64,000 nucleotides of DNA, taken from Deefgea rivuli DSM 18356. Its GTDB lineage: Bacteria > Pseudomonadota > Gammaproteobacteria > Burkholderiales > Chitinibacteraceae. Under the pieces are notes generated by a model that ran no database searches, was not told the origin of the DNA, and saw only the letters and a list, made by a program, of their open reading frames with translations. Positions 55,958 to 64,000 of this stretch are shown piece after piece. Each line of letters begins with the position of its first letter. Within the stretch, counting starts at the first letter, position 1. Position numbers and translations under genes: made by a program. Where the stretch lies: assembly GCF_000620145.1 (NCBI RefSeq), contig NZ_JHVM01000003.1:62001-126000 (forward strand), written 5' to 3'.

Positions 55958-57057
55958 GCGGCGCGCTCCGGTGCAAAGCAGCGCAATTTTTCTGCGGGTA
56001 AATACACCGGAATCAGCTGGCCGTCGGCAAAACGCAGCTGCGCCAATTCGCGATGGCTAATGACGACTTCTAATTCAATGCCAGCCCAGAGTGCGACCGA
56101 GAGGCGCAGCCGATAGACGCTGCCGATCAGCTCCAAATGCAGTAATTTTCCCAGTGCGAGTTGCTCGCCTGCGCGCCATTGTGGCAGTAGCTCGATGTCT
56201 TCGGGGCGAATAAATAGCTCGTGATTTTGCCCTGCGGTGAGCGCGGTTTCGCTATTGATGTTCAATTCAGCTTCGCCCAAACGAACGCGATGGCTATCGA
56301 CTGCGTGTGCGTGCAACCAATTGCAATGGCCGACAAAATCCGCCACAAAACGGCTGGCAGGGTGCTGATAAATTTCAGCGGGCGTGCCGATTTGCTCGAT
56401 GACGCCGTGATTCATCACGACGATGCGATCGGCCATTGTTAGTGCTTCTTCCTGATCGTGCGTCACCATGATGGTGGTCACGCCGAGTTTTTGCTGCAGC
56501 GCTTTGATTTCACCGCGTAAATGCTCGCGTACTTGCGCGTCGAGCGCCGATAGCGGTTCATCGAGCAGCAACAGGTTCGGTGATGTAGCCAGTGCGCGCG
56601 CTAGTGCCACGCGTTGCTGCTGACCACCAGAGAGTTGTGCGGGGTATTTTTCAGCAATGGCGGGTAGGCCAATCAATTCGAGTAGTTCAATGACGCGTCG
56701 ATCTTTATCTTGCGCGCGACCTTTCAGGCCATAGGCGATATTTTTGGCGACAGTTAAATTTGGGAATAGCGCATACGATTGAAACACAATGCCGTAATCG
56801 CGCTCTGCGGCGCTGGCGTGTGTGATATCGCGGCCGGTCTGGACGATTTGCCCGCGATCAGCGGTTTCGAGCCCAGCGATAATCCGCAATAAGGTCGTTT
56901 TGCCACAACCAGATGGCCCCAATAGGCATACAAATTCGCTTTTTTGCACATTGAGCGAGATATCGTGCAGCGCGGTAAAGGCGCCAAATTGTTTTTGGAT
57001 GCCAGAAATTTGTAGCTCAGTGGCGATGTTCAGATTGGTGGTCGATTCGCGAATCAT
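55954..57057 (-). CDS. AEP ABC transporter, ATP-binding protein
   Basis: A 367-aa ATPase. Walker A GPSGCGKTTL (about 48-57), signature LSGGQQQRVALARAL, Walker B LLLLDEPLSALD, and a C-terminal TOBE-like regulatory domain (about 250-365). PhnT type by context. Its start overlaps the end of the HD gene and its end overlaps the permease start. Confidence 0.9.
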   Translation of the reverse strand: MIRESTTNLNIATELQISGIQKQFGAFTALHDISLNVQKSEFVCLLGPSGCGKTTLLRIIAGLETADRGQIVQTGRDITHASAAERDYGIVFQSYALFPNLTVAKNIAYGLKGRAQDKDRRVIELLELIGLPAIAEKYPAQLSGGQQQRVALARALATSPNLLLLDEPLSALDAQVREHLRGEIKALQQKLGVTTIMVTHDQEEALTMADRIVVMNHGVIEQIGTPAEIYQHPASRFVADFVGHCNWLHAHAVDSHRVRLGEAELNINSETALTAGQNHELFIRPEDIELLPQWRAGEQLALGKLLHLELIGSVYRLRLSVALWAGIELEVVISHRELAQLRFADGQLIPVYLPAEKLRCFAPERAA

Positions 57058-57614
57058 GCCAACTCCTTGCTGATACAGATTGTTTTGGCAATCTGTAGAA
57101 AATAGTTAAGCGGGGCAGTGACTAGACCGACGACTTTCGCTTGGTCATCGCAGCGGCGTAAAAAAATCGCATCTTTTGCATAGCTACTGGCGGCAAATCG
57201 CATGGCCTGTTCATGGTTCATGACGCCGCCTTGTAGTTGCAATGACATTTGTGATGCAGGAGATAAAGCAGTTAGATAGTCCGCTTCTGTAGCGCACAGA
57301 TAGCGTTTGGCATCTACATGCCGTGCAATCGCAAATAAAACGCGTTGATCAAATAAGTCTTTTAGTACTGTCACCGCCACAAATTCATGTTGGTCATCAA
57401 TACCTAAAGCCACATCGTGCTCTTGTTGCTCGCAAATAATGTGGCCAATATCGTGCAGCAGCGCCGCAGTAATCGCCGCAGCATCGCCGCCAGCTAATTG
57501 GGCAAAATGGGCCGCTTGCAGCGCATGCTCTAATTGAGAGATCGCTTCTCCACCGTAGAGTTTTTGCCCTGCGCCATTAAGAAGCGGATGAAGATCATTA
57601 AAACGAAGCGTCAT
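57054..57614 (-). CDS. PhnZ-type HD-domain oxygenase candidate
   Basis: A 186-aa HD protein. Residues line up with PhnZ from memory: lid Tyr20 and Glu23 (YGGE), His30, HD pair His54/Asp55, His58, His76, His99, Lys103 and Asp156. PhnZ is a mixed-valence di-iron oxygenase that splits 2-amino-1-hydroxyethylphosphonate to glycine and phosphate, normally after PhnY hydroxylates AEP. No phnY is in this window. The gene sits between the binding protein and ATPase of the transporter. ATG 57614 is preferred; the site is weak. Confidence 0.78.
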   Translation of the reverse strand: MTLRFNDLHPLLNGAGQKLYGGEAISQLEHALQAAHFAQLAGGDAAAITAALLHDIGHIICEQQEHDVALGIDDQHEFVAVTVLKDLFDQRVLFAIARHVDAKRYLCATEADYLTALSPASQMSLQLQGGVMNHEQAMRFAASSYAKDAIFLRRCDDQAKVVGLVTAPLNYFLQIAKTICISKELA

Positions 57615-57680
57615 TATTTTCTTTTCAAACAACATAGCCGCGCCAAGCATCGCTCAGCGCGGTATTCAGATGAAGACTAA

Positions 57681-58697
57681 TTATTTTTTCGGTTCAGATT
57701 TGCTGTCGTAACGCTTAGTCCATTCGGCCAAAATACGGTCACGATTGGCGGCAGACCAGCGCAGGTCTTGTTTGATCAGGCGTTTTTCGTAATCGGCTGG
57801 AATGTGCGCGTTCGGTTTGGCAATGCCAGGCATCGCAACAATCGCGAAGTTTTTCTCGTACAGCTCGTTGGCTGATTTTGAAGCAGACCAATCAGCGAGC
57901 TTTTTCGCGGCATCGAGGTTTTTGGTGCCTTTCATAATCGCCGTGGCTTCCAAATCCCAGCCCAAGCCTTCTTTTGGAAACACCAGATCAATCGGCGCGC
58001 CACCTTCTTTGAGCTTAGCTGCGCGGTATTCAAATGAAATACCGACTGGGAATTCACCTGCTGCGACTTGTTTGCAAGGCTTAGAGCCCGAATGGGTGTA
58101 TTGCGCCATGTTATCGTGCAATTTATCCATAAACGCCCAGCCGTCTTTCTCGCCCATCATTTGTAGCCAAGCGCTGACGTCAAAATAGCCAGTGCCGCTC
58201 GATGCTGGGTTTGGCATCACGATCTTGCCTTTGAATTCCGGCTTGGTGAGGTCTTTCCATGTTTCTGGTTTTTTTAAGCCCAATTTAGCGGCTTCAACGG
58301 TGTTAAAGCACACCGTCGCACCCCAAACATCCATGCCCACCCATGTTGGCGGCGTGCTGTCATCGACGTATTGCTTGCTCAGTTTCTCTACACCTTTGGG
58401 TGCATAGGCTTGCAACATGCCTTCTTTTTCAAATACCAAGAGCGACGATGCTGCCAAGCCCATCACTACATCGGCTTGTGGATTGGCTTTTTCGGCGAGC
58501 AATTTGGCGGTGATAATGCCGGTGGAATCACGCACCCATTTGAGTTTGATGCTCGGATTTTCTTCTTCAAATTTGGCTTGATAGGCTTTAAGTTGATCGG
58601 CTTCTAGCGCGGTGTACACGGTGAGTGTGCTATCGGCCATCGCGATTGAGCTTAATGCGGCTGAAAGTAGCAGGGAAATTGCGGTGAGTTTTTTCAT
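57681..58697 (-). CDS. AEP ABC transporter, substrate-binding protein
   Basis: A 338-aa periplasmic protein with signal peptide MKKLTAISLLLSAALSSIAMA. The mature part starts STLTVYTALEADQL, typical of the Fe/AEP-binding (SBP family 6/1-like) group; NPASSGTGYFDVSAWLQMMG is the ligand-hinge block. PhnS2 type by context. First gene of the transport operon, preceded by operator 3. Confidence 0.87.
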   Translation of the reverse strand: MKKLTAISLLLSAALSSIAMADSTLTVYTALEADQLKAYQAKFEEENPSIKLKWVRDSTGIITAKLLAEKANPQADVVMGLAASSLLVFEKEGMLQAYAPKGVEKLSKQYVDDSTPPTWVGMDVWGATVCFNTVEAAKLGLKKPETWKDLTKPEFKGKIVMPNPASSGTGYFDVSAWLQMMGEKDGWAFMDKLHDNMAQYTHSGSKPCKQVAAGEFPVGISFEYRAAKLKEGGAPIDLVFPKEGLGWDLEATAIMKGTKNLDAAKKLADWSASKSANELYEKNFAIVAMPGIAKPNAHIPADYEKRLIKQDLRWSAANRDRILAEWTKRYDSKSEPKK

Positions 58698-58764
58698 TAC
58701 GTTTGTCTCTGAGTGGGTTTAAATGTGGCGCAATTATGCGCACCCCAAAGTGACAATACGATGA

Positions 58765-58774
58765 CGTCTAGACG
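58765..58774. promoter_or_regulatory. Phn operator 3 (upstream of phnS-like gene)
   Basis: CGTCTAGACG, a 10-bp palindrome 68 bases before the binding-protein start; core TCTAGA as in operators 1 and 2. Confidence 0.65.
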
Positions 58775-58871
58775 AATTTATGATGAAATTTATGGGAGTT
58801 TTGTTGTCGTAATTAAAAGTCATCAAGCTGATTTTCGTAACAAAGTCTGGCCTCTGTGCCACAATTTAACT

Positions 58872-59246
58872 ATGTCGAAAATTCATCAAGTGTTATTTAC
58901 ACTCTGCGGCATCCTTGCCGTGCTGTTAGGTTTGCTGGGGATTATTTTGCCTGGCTTACCCACTACGCCTTTTATTCTGCTCGCTGCCGCATGTTTTGCA
59001 AAAGGCTCGACCAGACTGCATCAGCGCCTACTCGCAAATAAATATTTGGGCGCAATGATTAGAGACTGGGAACAAAATCGTAGTCTTTCTCGTCGTATTA
59101 AATGGAGTGCGATTGGATTGATGCTCGTTATGACGAGCTTGTCGATTTGGCAGTTCTCTGGGAAGCCACTGCTACAGTTGCTTTTGGTGGTTGTGGCGGT
59201 GATTGGTGCGATCGTCGTCGGTCGTATTCCGACTCGAAGCCATTGA
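58872..59246 (+). CDS. YbaN-like DUF454 membrane protein
   Basis: A 124-aa protein with two hydrophobic hairpins. LGIILPGLPTTPFILLAAACFAKGS is the DUF454 hallmark (first 20 residues LGIILPGLPTTPFILLAAAC), then RDWEQNRSLSRRIKW. ATG 58872 chosen; earlier in-frame starts add a non-hydrophobic leader that overlaps the phn operator. Function unknown; E. coli YbaN is the same family. Confidence 0.8.
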   Translation: MSKIHQVLFTLCGILAVLLGLLGIILPGLPTTPFILLAAACFAKGSTRLHQRLLANKYLGAMIRDWEQNRSLSRRIKWSAIGLMLVMTSLSIWQFSGKPLLQLLLVVVAVIGAIVVGRIPTRSH

Positions 59247-59399
59247 ATGGCGTTAGCCTGCTGATTTTGCCTGATTCGCGCCGAGAAAATGATCGCAATA
59301 CATTCAGAGGTGTGAGCCGTGACTGTTTACAACGGCTAAACTGAAAACAACTATTCTGCGATGGTCGGAAAGGTCGTTTTTATTGCACGGAGAACAAAA

Positions 59400-59873
59400 A
59401 TGTATCTACGAATTTTAGTTCCTATTGATCATAGCGAGGCTGCTACAGCGGCTTTCGGGCATGCTTTAGAGCTAGCCAAATTAATGAATAGCACGCTGCA
59501 TCTGGTCCATGTAGAAAATATTGCTCGCTCATCGATTGCTGCTGGTGTCATACCTGGGTTTGAATTCCCTGCTTACAATGAGCAACGTGAAACCAATATC
59601 CAGCATAGCCAAGCATTACTGAATCGACTCGCCGAAGTGGCTAGCCAGCAAGAGGTCAAATGCACAACGCGCCTCATTGAAGAATGGGGTGGAAATCCTG
59701 CAGATACCTTGCTGAACGCAGCGAACGCATTCAATGCCGATTTGATTGTAATGGGAACCCATGGGTATTCAGGGTTTATGCAGCTGATCTTTGGCAGTAT
59801 TTCTGAAAGTTTGCTACATAAATCACGAGTGCCGGTTCTATTAATTAGAAAAGATGAAGATCACGATGAGTAA
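59400..59873 (+). CDS. Universal stress protein (UspA family)
   Basis: A 157-aa cytoplasmic protein. ILVPIDHSEAA (5-15) starts the Rossmann-like fold; MGTHGYSGFMQLIFGSISE is the G-x2-G-x9-G(S/T) ATP-binding motif, so it is an ATP-binding Usp. GGAG precedes ATG 59400. Followed by a strong terminator. Confidence 0.92.
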   Translation: MYLRILVPIDHSEAATAAFGHALELAKLMNSTLHLVHVENIARSSIAAGVIPGFEFPAYNEQRETNIQHSQALLNRLAEVASQQEVKCTTRLIEEWGGNPADTLLNAANAFNADLIVMGTHGYSGFMQLIFGSISESLLHKSRVPVLLIRKDEDHDE

Positions 59874-59885
59874 ATCAAACTTAAA

Positions 59886-59916
59886 AAAAGCCGCAAACCA
59901 TCAGGTAGCGGCTTTT
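59886..59916. terminator. Bidirectional terminator usp / ABC importer
   Basis: AAAAGCCGC and GCGGCTTTT arms with a 13-nt loop between convergent genes. Confidence 0.85.
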
Positions 59917-59921
59917 ATTAT

Positions 59922-60701
59922 TTACTGAACAGACCAAGCACTCATCTGGTCCAGCACAAACATTGGCTTTCCTTGTGAGCAATGCTCGATACGGCCTTCG
60001 ATGCCATAGACTTTTGCAAGTAAAGCAGGTGTTAGCACTACGAGCGGCGTGCCGTCGGCAGCGCATTGGCCATCGTGCAACACGATGATTCTGTCGCAAC
60101 AGCGCAGCGCCAGATTCAAATCATGCAAGGCAAGTAACGCGATACTATTGCGCTCCCGTACATCGGTACGAATGGCTTCCACCAAGGCCAATTGCCAGTG
60201 CAGATCTAGGGCGCTATTGGGTTCGTCTAGTAGTAATAGCTCTGGCTGGCGTGCCAATAATTGCGCCAAAGCCACCATTTGCCGCTGTCCACCCGATAAG
60301 GTCGCTAAGGGTCGCATGGCCAAGTTGCTTAAATGTAACTGCGACAAATAGCGAGCAATGCGCACTTCAGCCTCATGAGGTGCTAAACCCAGCGTGAGTA
60401 AGCCGCCCAGCAGTAGCTCATAGACCGTTAAGCCTGTCGATTGCGGTAGGCTTTGCGGTAGTAGCGCCACTCGACGACAGCGTTCATCGTGCGCTAATTG
60501 CGGCAGCGATTGGCCGTGCAAGATGATTTGACCCCGCGCGGGTAATAAACCAGCGAGCGCATGAATCAGTGTTGATTTTCCAGCGCCATTCGGGCCGATT
60601 AATGCGGTCACACTGCCGGCCGTTAAAGGCAAAAGATTAAGTTGAGAAATAACCTGGGTATTGCCTTGCTTGACGTTTAATTCTAATACTTGCAGGCTCA
60701 T
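59922..60701 (-). CDS. Iron-siderophore/cobalamin-type ABC ATPase
   Basis: A 259-aa ATPase of the FecE/BtuD group. GPNGAGKSTLIHALAG is Walker A, LSGGQRQMVALAQ the signature, LLLLDEPNSALD Walker B, and ALHDLNLALRCCDRI the His switch. It starts 4 bases after the permease stop. Last gene of the importer operon. Confidence 0.9.
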   Translation of the reverse strand: MSLQVLELNVKQGNTQVISQLNLLPLTAGSVTALIGPNGAGKSTLIHALAGLLPARGQIILHGQSLPQLAHDERCRRVALLPQSLPQSTGLTVYELLLGGLLTLGLAPHEAEVRIARYLSQLHLSNLAMRPLATLSGGQRQMVALAQLLARQPELLLLDEPNSALDLHWQLALVEAIRTDVRERNSIALLALHDLNLALRCCDRIIVLHDGQCAADGTPLVVLTPALLAKVYGIEGRIEHCSQGKPMFVLDQMSAWSVQ

Positions 60702-60704
60702 ACC

Positions 60705-61784
60705 TTAAGTCCTTCTGCGTAAAATCAGCAGCATGAGCACAGGTACACCAACGAGTGCCGTGACGATGCCGATTGGAATTAATAAGCCAGGTATCAAGCT
60801 CTTACTGGCAATCGAGGCCAAGGACAGCATCAGCGCGCCGCACAATACACTTGCAGGCAGAAAATACCGATGCTGCTCGCCAACTAAGAGTCGTGCGATA
60901 TGTGGGCCGACTAAACCGACAAAGCCAATTGTGCCGACAAAAGCCAGCGCAACCGCCGTTAAGAGGCTGACTTCAAGGAGTACGCGCCAGCTGAGTTGAT
61001 TGACTTGCACGCCAAGACTTGCCGCATGGACTGCGCCACCTCGTAGCAAGGTCAGTGCCCACGCACGGCGCATCGCCAGCACAAAACACAAGAGCAATAC
61101 GGCACTGACAATCGCCACATGCTGCAATGTGGCGCGCCCCAAATTGCCCATAGACCAAAATACGATTTGCTCAAGCGCATTGGCATCGGCCAAAAATTGC
61201 AGTAGCCAAACCAGCGCCTCAAGGGCAAATAACAGTGCAATACCGAACAGCACCAGCGTATCGCTACCTCCACCGTGAGCACGGCTCAATAGCAAAATCA
61301 GTGCAGTTGCAGCCAATGCCACCGTAAATGCGCCCATCGGTAGCAAGAGATTGTGTGGCAAACCGCTAGGCAGATGATGCTCAAACACAATGACGAGTGA
61401 AGCGCCTAGTGTTGCGGCAGCGGCGACGCCCAGCGTGAATGGGCTGGCTAAGGGGTTATTGAGCACGGTTTGCAATTGTGCACCGCCCAAACCTAAGGCG
61501 CCGCCAACGGCCAATGCCATTAATGCGTACGGTAGACGCACGTCGAAAATCACAACATGCAGACTGGCATCCAGCGTGCTCGGTTGGAGTACGCCGGCGA
61601 GTACGGTCTGCAAAGGATAGTTGGCGCTACCCGTTGCCAGATCGGTGGCGAGGCTGAGGATTAAAGCGATGAATAGGGCGATCAAACACACGCTGCGCCA
61701 GCGATTTTTCTGGCGATATTGTTGTGCTAGATCGTTCGGTTGCGGCGCTACTAATGGCGCTGCTTGTAACTGTAGAGAAGCCAT
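60705..61784 (-). CDS. FecCD-type ABC permease
   Basis: A 359-aa inner-membrane permease with about ten helices. LALGGAQLQTVLNNPLASPFTLG-like (GLGGAQLQTVLNNPLA) and FVGLVGPHIARLLVG are FecCD signatures. ATG 61784 follows GCAGGA and is 6 bases past the binding-protein stop; longer frames start inside that gene and are unlikely. Confidence 0.88.
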   Translation of the reverse strand: MASLQLQAAPLVAPQPNDLAQQYRQKNRWRSVCLIALFIALILSLATDLATGSANYPLQTVLAGVLQPSTLDASLHVVIFDVRLPYALMALAVGGALGLGGAQLQTVLNNPLASPFTLGVAAAATLGASLVIVFEHHLPSGLPHNLLLPMGAFTVALAATALILLLSRAHGGGSDTLVLFGIALLFALEALVWLLQFLADANALEQIVFWSMGNLGRATLQHVAIVSAVLLLCFVLAMRRAWALTLLRGGAVHAASLGVQVNQLSWRVLLEVSLLTAVALAFVGTIGFVGLVGPHIARLLVGEQHRYFLPASVLCGALMLSLASIASKSLIPGLLIPIGIVTALVGVPVLMLLILRRRT

Positions 61785-61789
61785 CGGTC

Positions 61790-62914
61790 TTATTGTCCTG
61801 CAACCCAGAAGGTTCCCGCTAATGGGACAGGTTGAAATTGCTGATAAAAGCGCTGTAATGTGGCTTGTGGATTCAGCGTGGCAAATTGCTGTGGGTAGAG
61901 CCACTTGGCGATGGCTTGCACCGCGACAACATTGGCCGCACTGTAATTAAATTGGTGAGAAATCGCGAAAGCGCGACCTTGTTTGACTGCGTTCAGTTGC
62001 GCAAAGCCGGGGCGTGCCAAAGCGCGCTTGAGTGAGGCTTGTGCTGTAGCGTGATCAATCCCTGCGCCGAGTGCAATCCGTGGGCTATTGCTATCGCGTG
62101 CGGTAGTGGGGTTGCCGATGCCAGTGCCAATATAAACGTCGGGCTGCGTACTGAGTAAAAATTCCAAACTGACCGTGCCGTGACTGCCTGGCACCAGCGC
62201 ACTGGCGATATTATCGCCGCCTGCTGCGGTGATAAACGTCCCTAACATGCCATTGGTCAGTGTTTCGCAGCAGCCTTGACTCAGCCCGACACGGCTTTCC
62301 AAAAAGACACTGGTTTTACGCGGTAATTGACGCAAACCTTGGCTGACTTTGGCCATTTCTACGTGATAAAAATCAAGGTATTGCTCTGCAGCCTTTTTCC
62401 TTCCTAGGACTTGACCCAATACCTTGATGCTCAGTGCTGTGTTCTTGAGTGGATTTTTATTAAAGTCGATATAAATAACACTGATGCCCGCTTTGGATAA
62501 GCGTTGCATTGTGGCGTGATCGTTGACATTTGGACCATGACCGCCAAGGCTAAAGATGGCCAGTTGTGGCTTGAGCGCGATGGCTTCTTCAACACTAAAA
62601 CTTTGGCTGCTGCGCCCTAAGCGTGCCACCTGATCGAGATTGGGATAGACCTTGCGATATTGCGCATAGCTGCCCGGATCAAGTTGTTCAAAATCGCCCA
62701 GCATGCCAACGATGCGTTGGCGTGGCAGCTCGCGATCTAAAATCGCCAAGCTAGTTAACATGCGGCCTTCGCCTAAAATGATGCGATCAATCTTGGCTGG
62801 GATCGCTACCGTGCGCCCGGCGAGATCGGTGACGGTGGCCGCAGAGACCTGAGCGGCAACACTCAGCAAGCTCACCAAGCATAGAGCGATGGTTTGTTTC
62901 TGGAAGAATTTCAT
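61790..62914 (-). CDS. Periplasmic binding protein for iron/cobalamin-type importer
   Basis: A 374-aa class III (helical backbone) binding protein; signal peptide ends VAAQVSAA. TVTDLAGRTVAIPAKIDRII is the usual start of the mature domain. An unusual adjacent Cys pair is in GLSQGCCETL. The ligand is a metal-chelate such as a siderophore or heme/B12; sequence does not decide. Follows the TonB receptor gene. Confidence 0.85.
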   Translation of the reverse strand: MKFFQKQTIALCLVSLLSVAAQVSAATVTDLAGRTVAIPAKIDRIILGEGRMLTSLAILDRELPRQRIVGMLGDFEQLDPGSYAQYRKVYPNLDQVARLGRSSQSFSVEEAIALKPQLAIFSLGGHGPNVNDHATMQRLSKAGISVIYIDFNKNPLKNTALSIKVLGQVLGRKKAAEQYLDFYHVEMAKVSQGLRQLPRKTSVFLESRVGLSQGCCETLTNGMLGTFITAAGGDNIASALVPGSHGTVSLEFLLSTQPDVYIGTGIGNPTTARDSNSPRIALGAGIDHATAQASLKRALARPGFAQLNAVKQGRAFAISHQFNYSAANVVAVQAIAKWLYPQQFATLNPQATLQRFYQQFQPVPLAGTFWVAGQ

Positions 62915-62980
62915 TGCGTATTCCAATCTTTGAACGAAAAACACCACTGCCAGACCGCGCAGTGGTGCTGTGCTGCGAGT

Positions 62981-64000
62981 TTAGAATTGCCAGCTTGCTT
63001 CTAGGCGCACATCGCGCCCTGGTTCTGGATAACCGAGCACTTTGCCTTGCCAGCCGTTATAGGCATAAGTCGCTTGGTCGTAGTAATGCTGATCAAATAA
63101 ATTCTTCACGGCTAAATTGAGGCGTAAAGTCTCTTTGGCCCATGGTTTCCAGCTGATGTAAACATCGTGTACGCCATAGCCCGCTTTAGTTTGCTCAGTT
63201 TTTGTACCGATGGGTTGATAATCCAGCGACTCAACAAAACGCCCCAACCAACCCATTTCCAGCCCTTGCGCGGGTAACTGATAAGCTAATCGACTCACCC
63301 AAGTACGGCCGGTGCTAACGCCCAAGCCCAGATCACCATCATTAAATTTACGGCCATCCAGTTCAGGTCGGCTATCAGCTACGCTCAAACCCAGCGATAG
63401 ATCTCCCCAGCGATATTGCGCAGCTAATTCATAGCCATCAATCGTTGCTGAGCCTAGATTGCCACGGCAACCGCCTCGTGAGCTGGGGCAGCTAAATGTG
63501 GTGATAAAGTTGTCTATCGTTTGGCGATAAACATTACCGTTCAGACTCAGGCCGCCTTGCTGGTAGACAAATCCCAGCTCGCTGTTATCCGCTTCTTCGG
63601 CTTCGATTTGACGATTGTTTTTCCATTGTGCGATATCGAGCATAAATGCTTCTTTCAGGCCGACTCCGCGCAATGCTTTGGCATAGCCCGCGCGTAATTG
63701 CAGCGCATCAGTCGCTTGCCAGCGCACGCTGGCGCTCGGGCTAAGGCCGTCACTGTTAAACTGCTGTTGGTGATTATCGGTGTAGCTGTAGTCGTCGTAG
63801 CGCAGGCCGCCGGTGAGGGTGATGGTATTAAAATGCAGCTCCCCTTCAACAAAACCACCCAATACACTCATTTCTTCTCGACCGTTTCCGGTTAAGCCAA
63901 ATGGATTGGCAATTTGATTTGCAGCCGATTTTTCTTCCCGCCAATTAAGGCCATATTTCAGCAAATGCTCACTAATCGCTTGCTTAAACAGCACATCAGC
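62981..64000 (-). CDS. TonB-dependent receptor, C-terminal part (partial)
   Basis: At least 339 codons of an outer-membrane beta-barrel; the 5' part, with plug and TonB box, lies beyond base 64000. Alternating amphipathic strands with aromatic girdles (LQLRAGYAKALRGVGLKEAF, quoted) and the terminal Phe (SWQF) are typical. A loop has two Cys (FSCPSSRGGCRG). Together with the binding protein, permease and ATPase downstream it makes a complete two-membrane uptake system for a metal chelate. Confidence 0.92.
   Translation of the reverse strand, partial: ADVLFKQAISEHLLKYGLNWREEKSAANQIANPFGLTGNGREEMSVLGGFVEGELHFNTITLTGGLRYDDYSYTDNHQQQFNSDGLSPSASVRWQATDALQLRAGYAKALRGVGLKEAFMLDIAQWKNNRQIEAEEADNSELGFVYQQGGLSLNGNVYRQTIDNFITTFSCPSSRGGCRGNLGSATIDGYELAAQYRWGDLSLGLSVADSRPELDGRKFNDGDLGLGVSTGRTWVSRLAYQLPAQGLEMGWLGRFVESLDYQPIGTKTEQTKAGYGVHDVYISWKPWAKETLRLNLAVKNLFDQHYYDQATYAYNGWQGKVLGYPEPGRDVRLEASWQF

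Overview
The window reads as a chromosomal segment of a betaproteobacterium of the order Neisseriales. The best fit is a free-living relative of Chitinibacter, Deefgea or Iodobacter rather than a pathogenic Neisseria. Two things point there. The TCA block runs sdhC-sdhD-sdhA-sdhB-sdhE-gltA-sucA-sucB-lpdA-sucC-sucD, an order I know from Neisseria, and the ProQ protein is minimal (about 141 aa). The taxonomic call is inference from gene order and protein resemblance; no search was run.

Layout. 1-2.3 kb: end of cobQ, tRNA-Thr, proQ and convergent mdh. 2.6-16.3 kb: a GntR regulator and the TCA genes, all on the plus strand, with hairpins or repeats in most of the gaps. 16.4-26.2 kb: a periplasmic solute-binding protein, a YqjD/YqjE/YqjK-like trio, cysM, a SemiSWEET, a PHP phosphoesterase, a YciO-type protein, a site-2 protease, scpA/scpB and a MASE1-PAS-GGDEF-EAL protein. 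26.3-33.8 kb: mltB and hrcA (minus), nadK, recN, a small membrane protein, a tRNA adenosine deaminase fused to a tyrosine phosphatase, and a glycine-rich secreted protein. 33.9-37.2 kb: trpG-trpD-trpC on the minus strand with a PIN/NYN-like gene between trpD and trpC. 37.5-46.8 kb: nitrate assimilation (nitrate transporter, nirB, nirD, nasA, cobA) with a NasT-type antiterminator; both nasT and the operon have good sigma-54 promoters with NtrC-like sites upstream. 47-58.8 kb: 2-aminoethylphosphonate (AEP) use: GntR regulator, FAD oxidoreductase, phnX, phnW, an ABC transporter and a PhnZ-type HD oxygenase, interrupted by an AT-rich accessory stretch. 58.9-64 kb: a YbaN-like protein, a universal stress protein, and an Fe/B12-type ABC importer followed by the C-terminal part of a TonB-dependent receptor that runs off the window.

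How the genes work together. Citrate synthase, 2-oxoglutarate dehydrogenase, succinyl-CoA synthetase, succinate dehydrogenase and malate dehydrogenase make up most of the TCA cycle. The nas/nir genes import nitrate and reduce it to ammonium, and CobA supplies the precursor of the siroheme in NirB. The phn genes import AEP and release phosphate by PhnW/PhnX, with two possible side routes (HD oxygenase, FAD oxidase). A palindrome with core TCTAGA sits upstream of the phn regulator, phnW and phnS, which ties the three units into one regulon.

The most unusual layer is the repeats. I see (1) three copies of an 85-nt imperfect palindrome between mdh/gntR, lpdA/sucC and scpA/scpB; (2) hairpins bounded by GGGTAT/ATACCC-like arms that abut gene 3' ends; and (3) five composite elements with CACGAAA-type ends around different inner palindromes, three of them in the nas/nir cluster, including two nearly identical 74-bp cores in opposite orientation on either side of nirB. 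Other points worth a second look are the TadA-phosphatase fusion, a solo HEPN-like gene, the PIN-like trp-operon insertion with eight 6-bp repeats, and PhnZ without PhnY.
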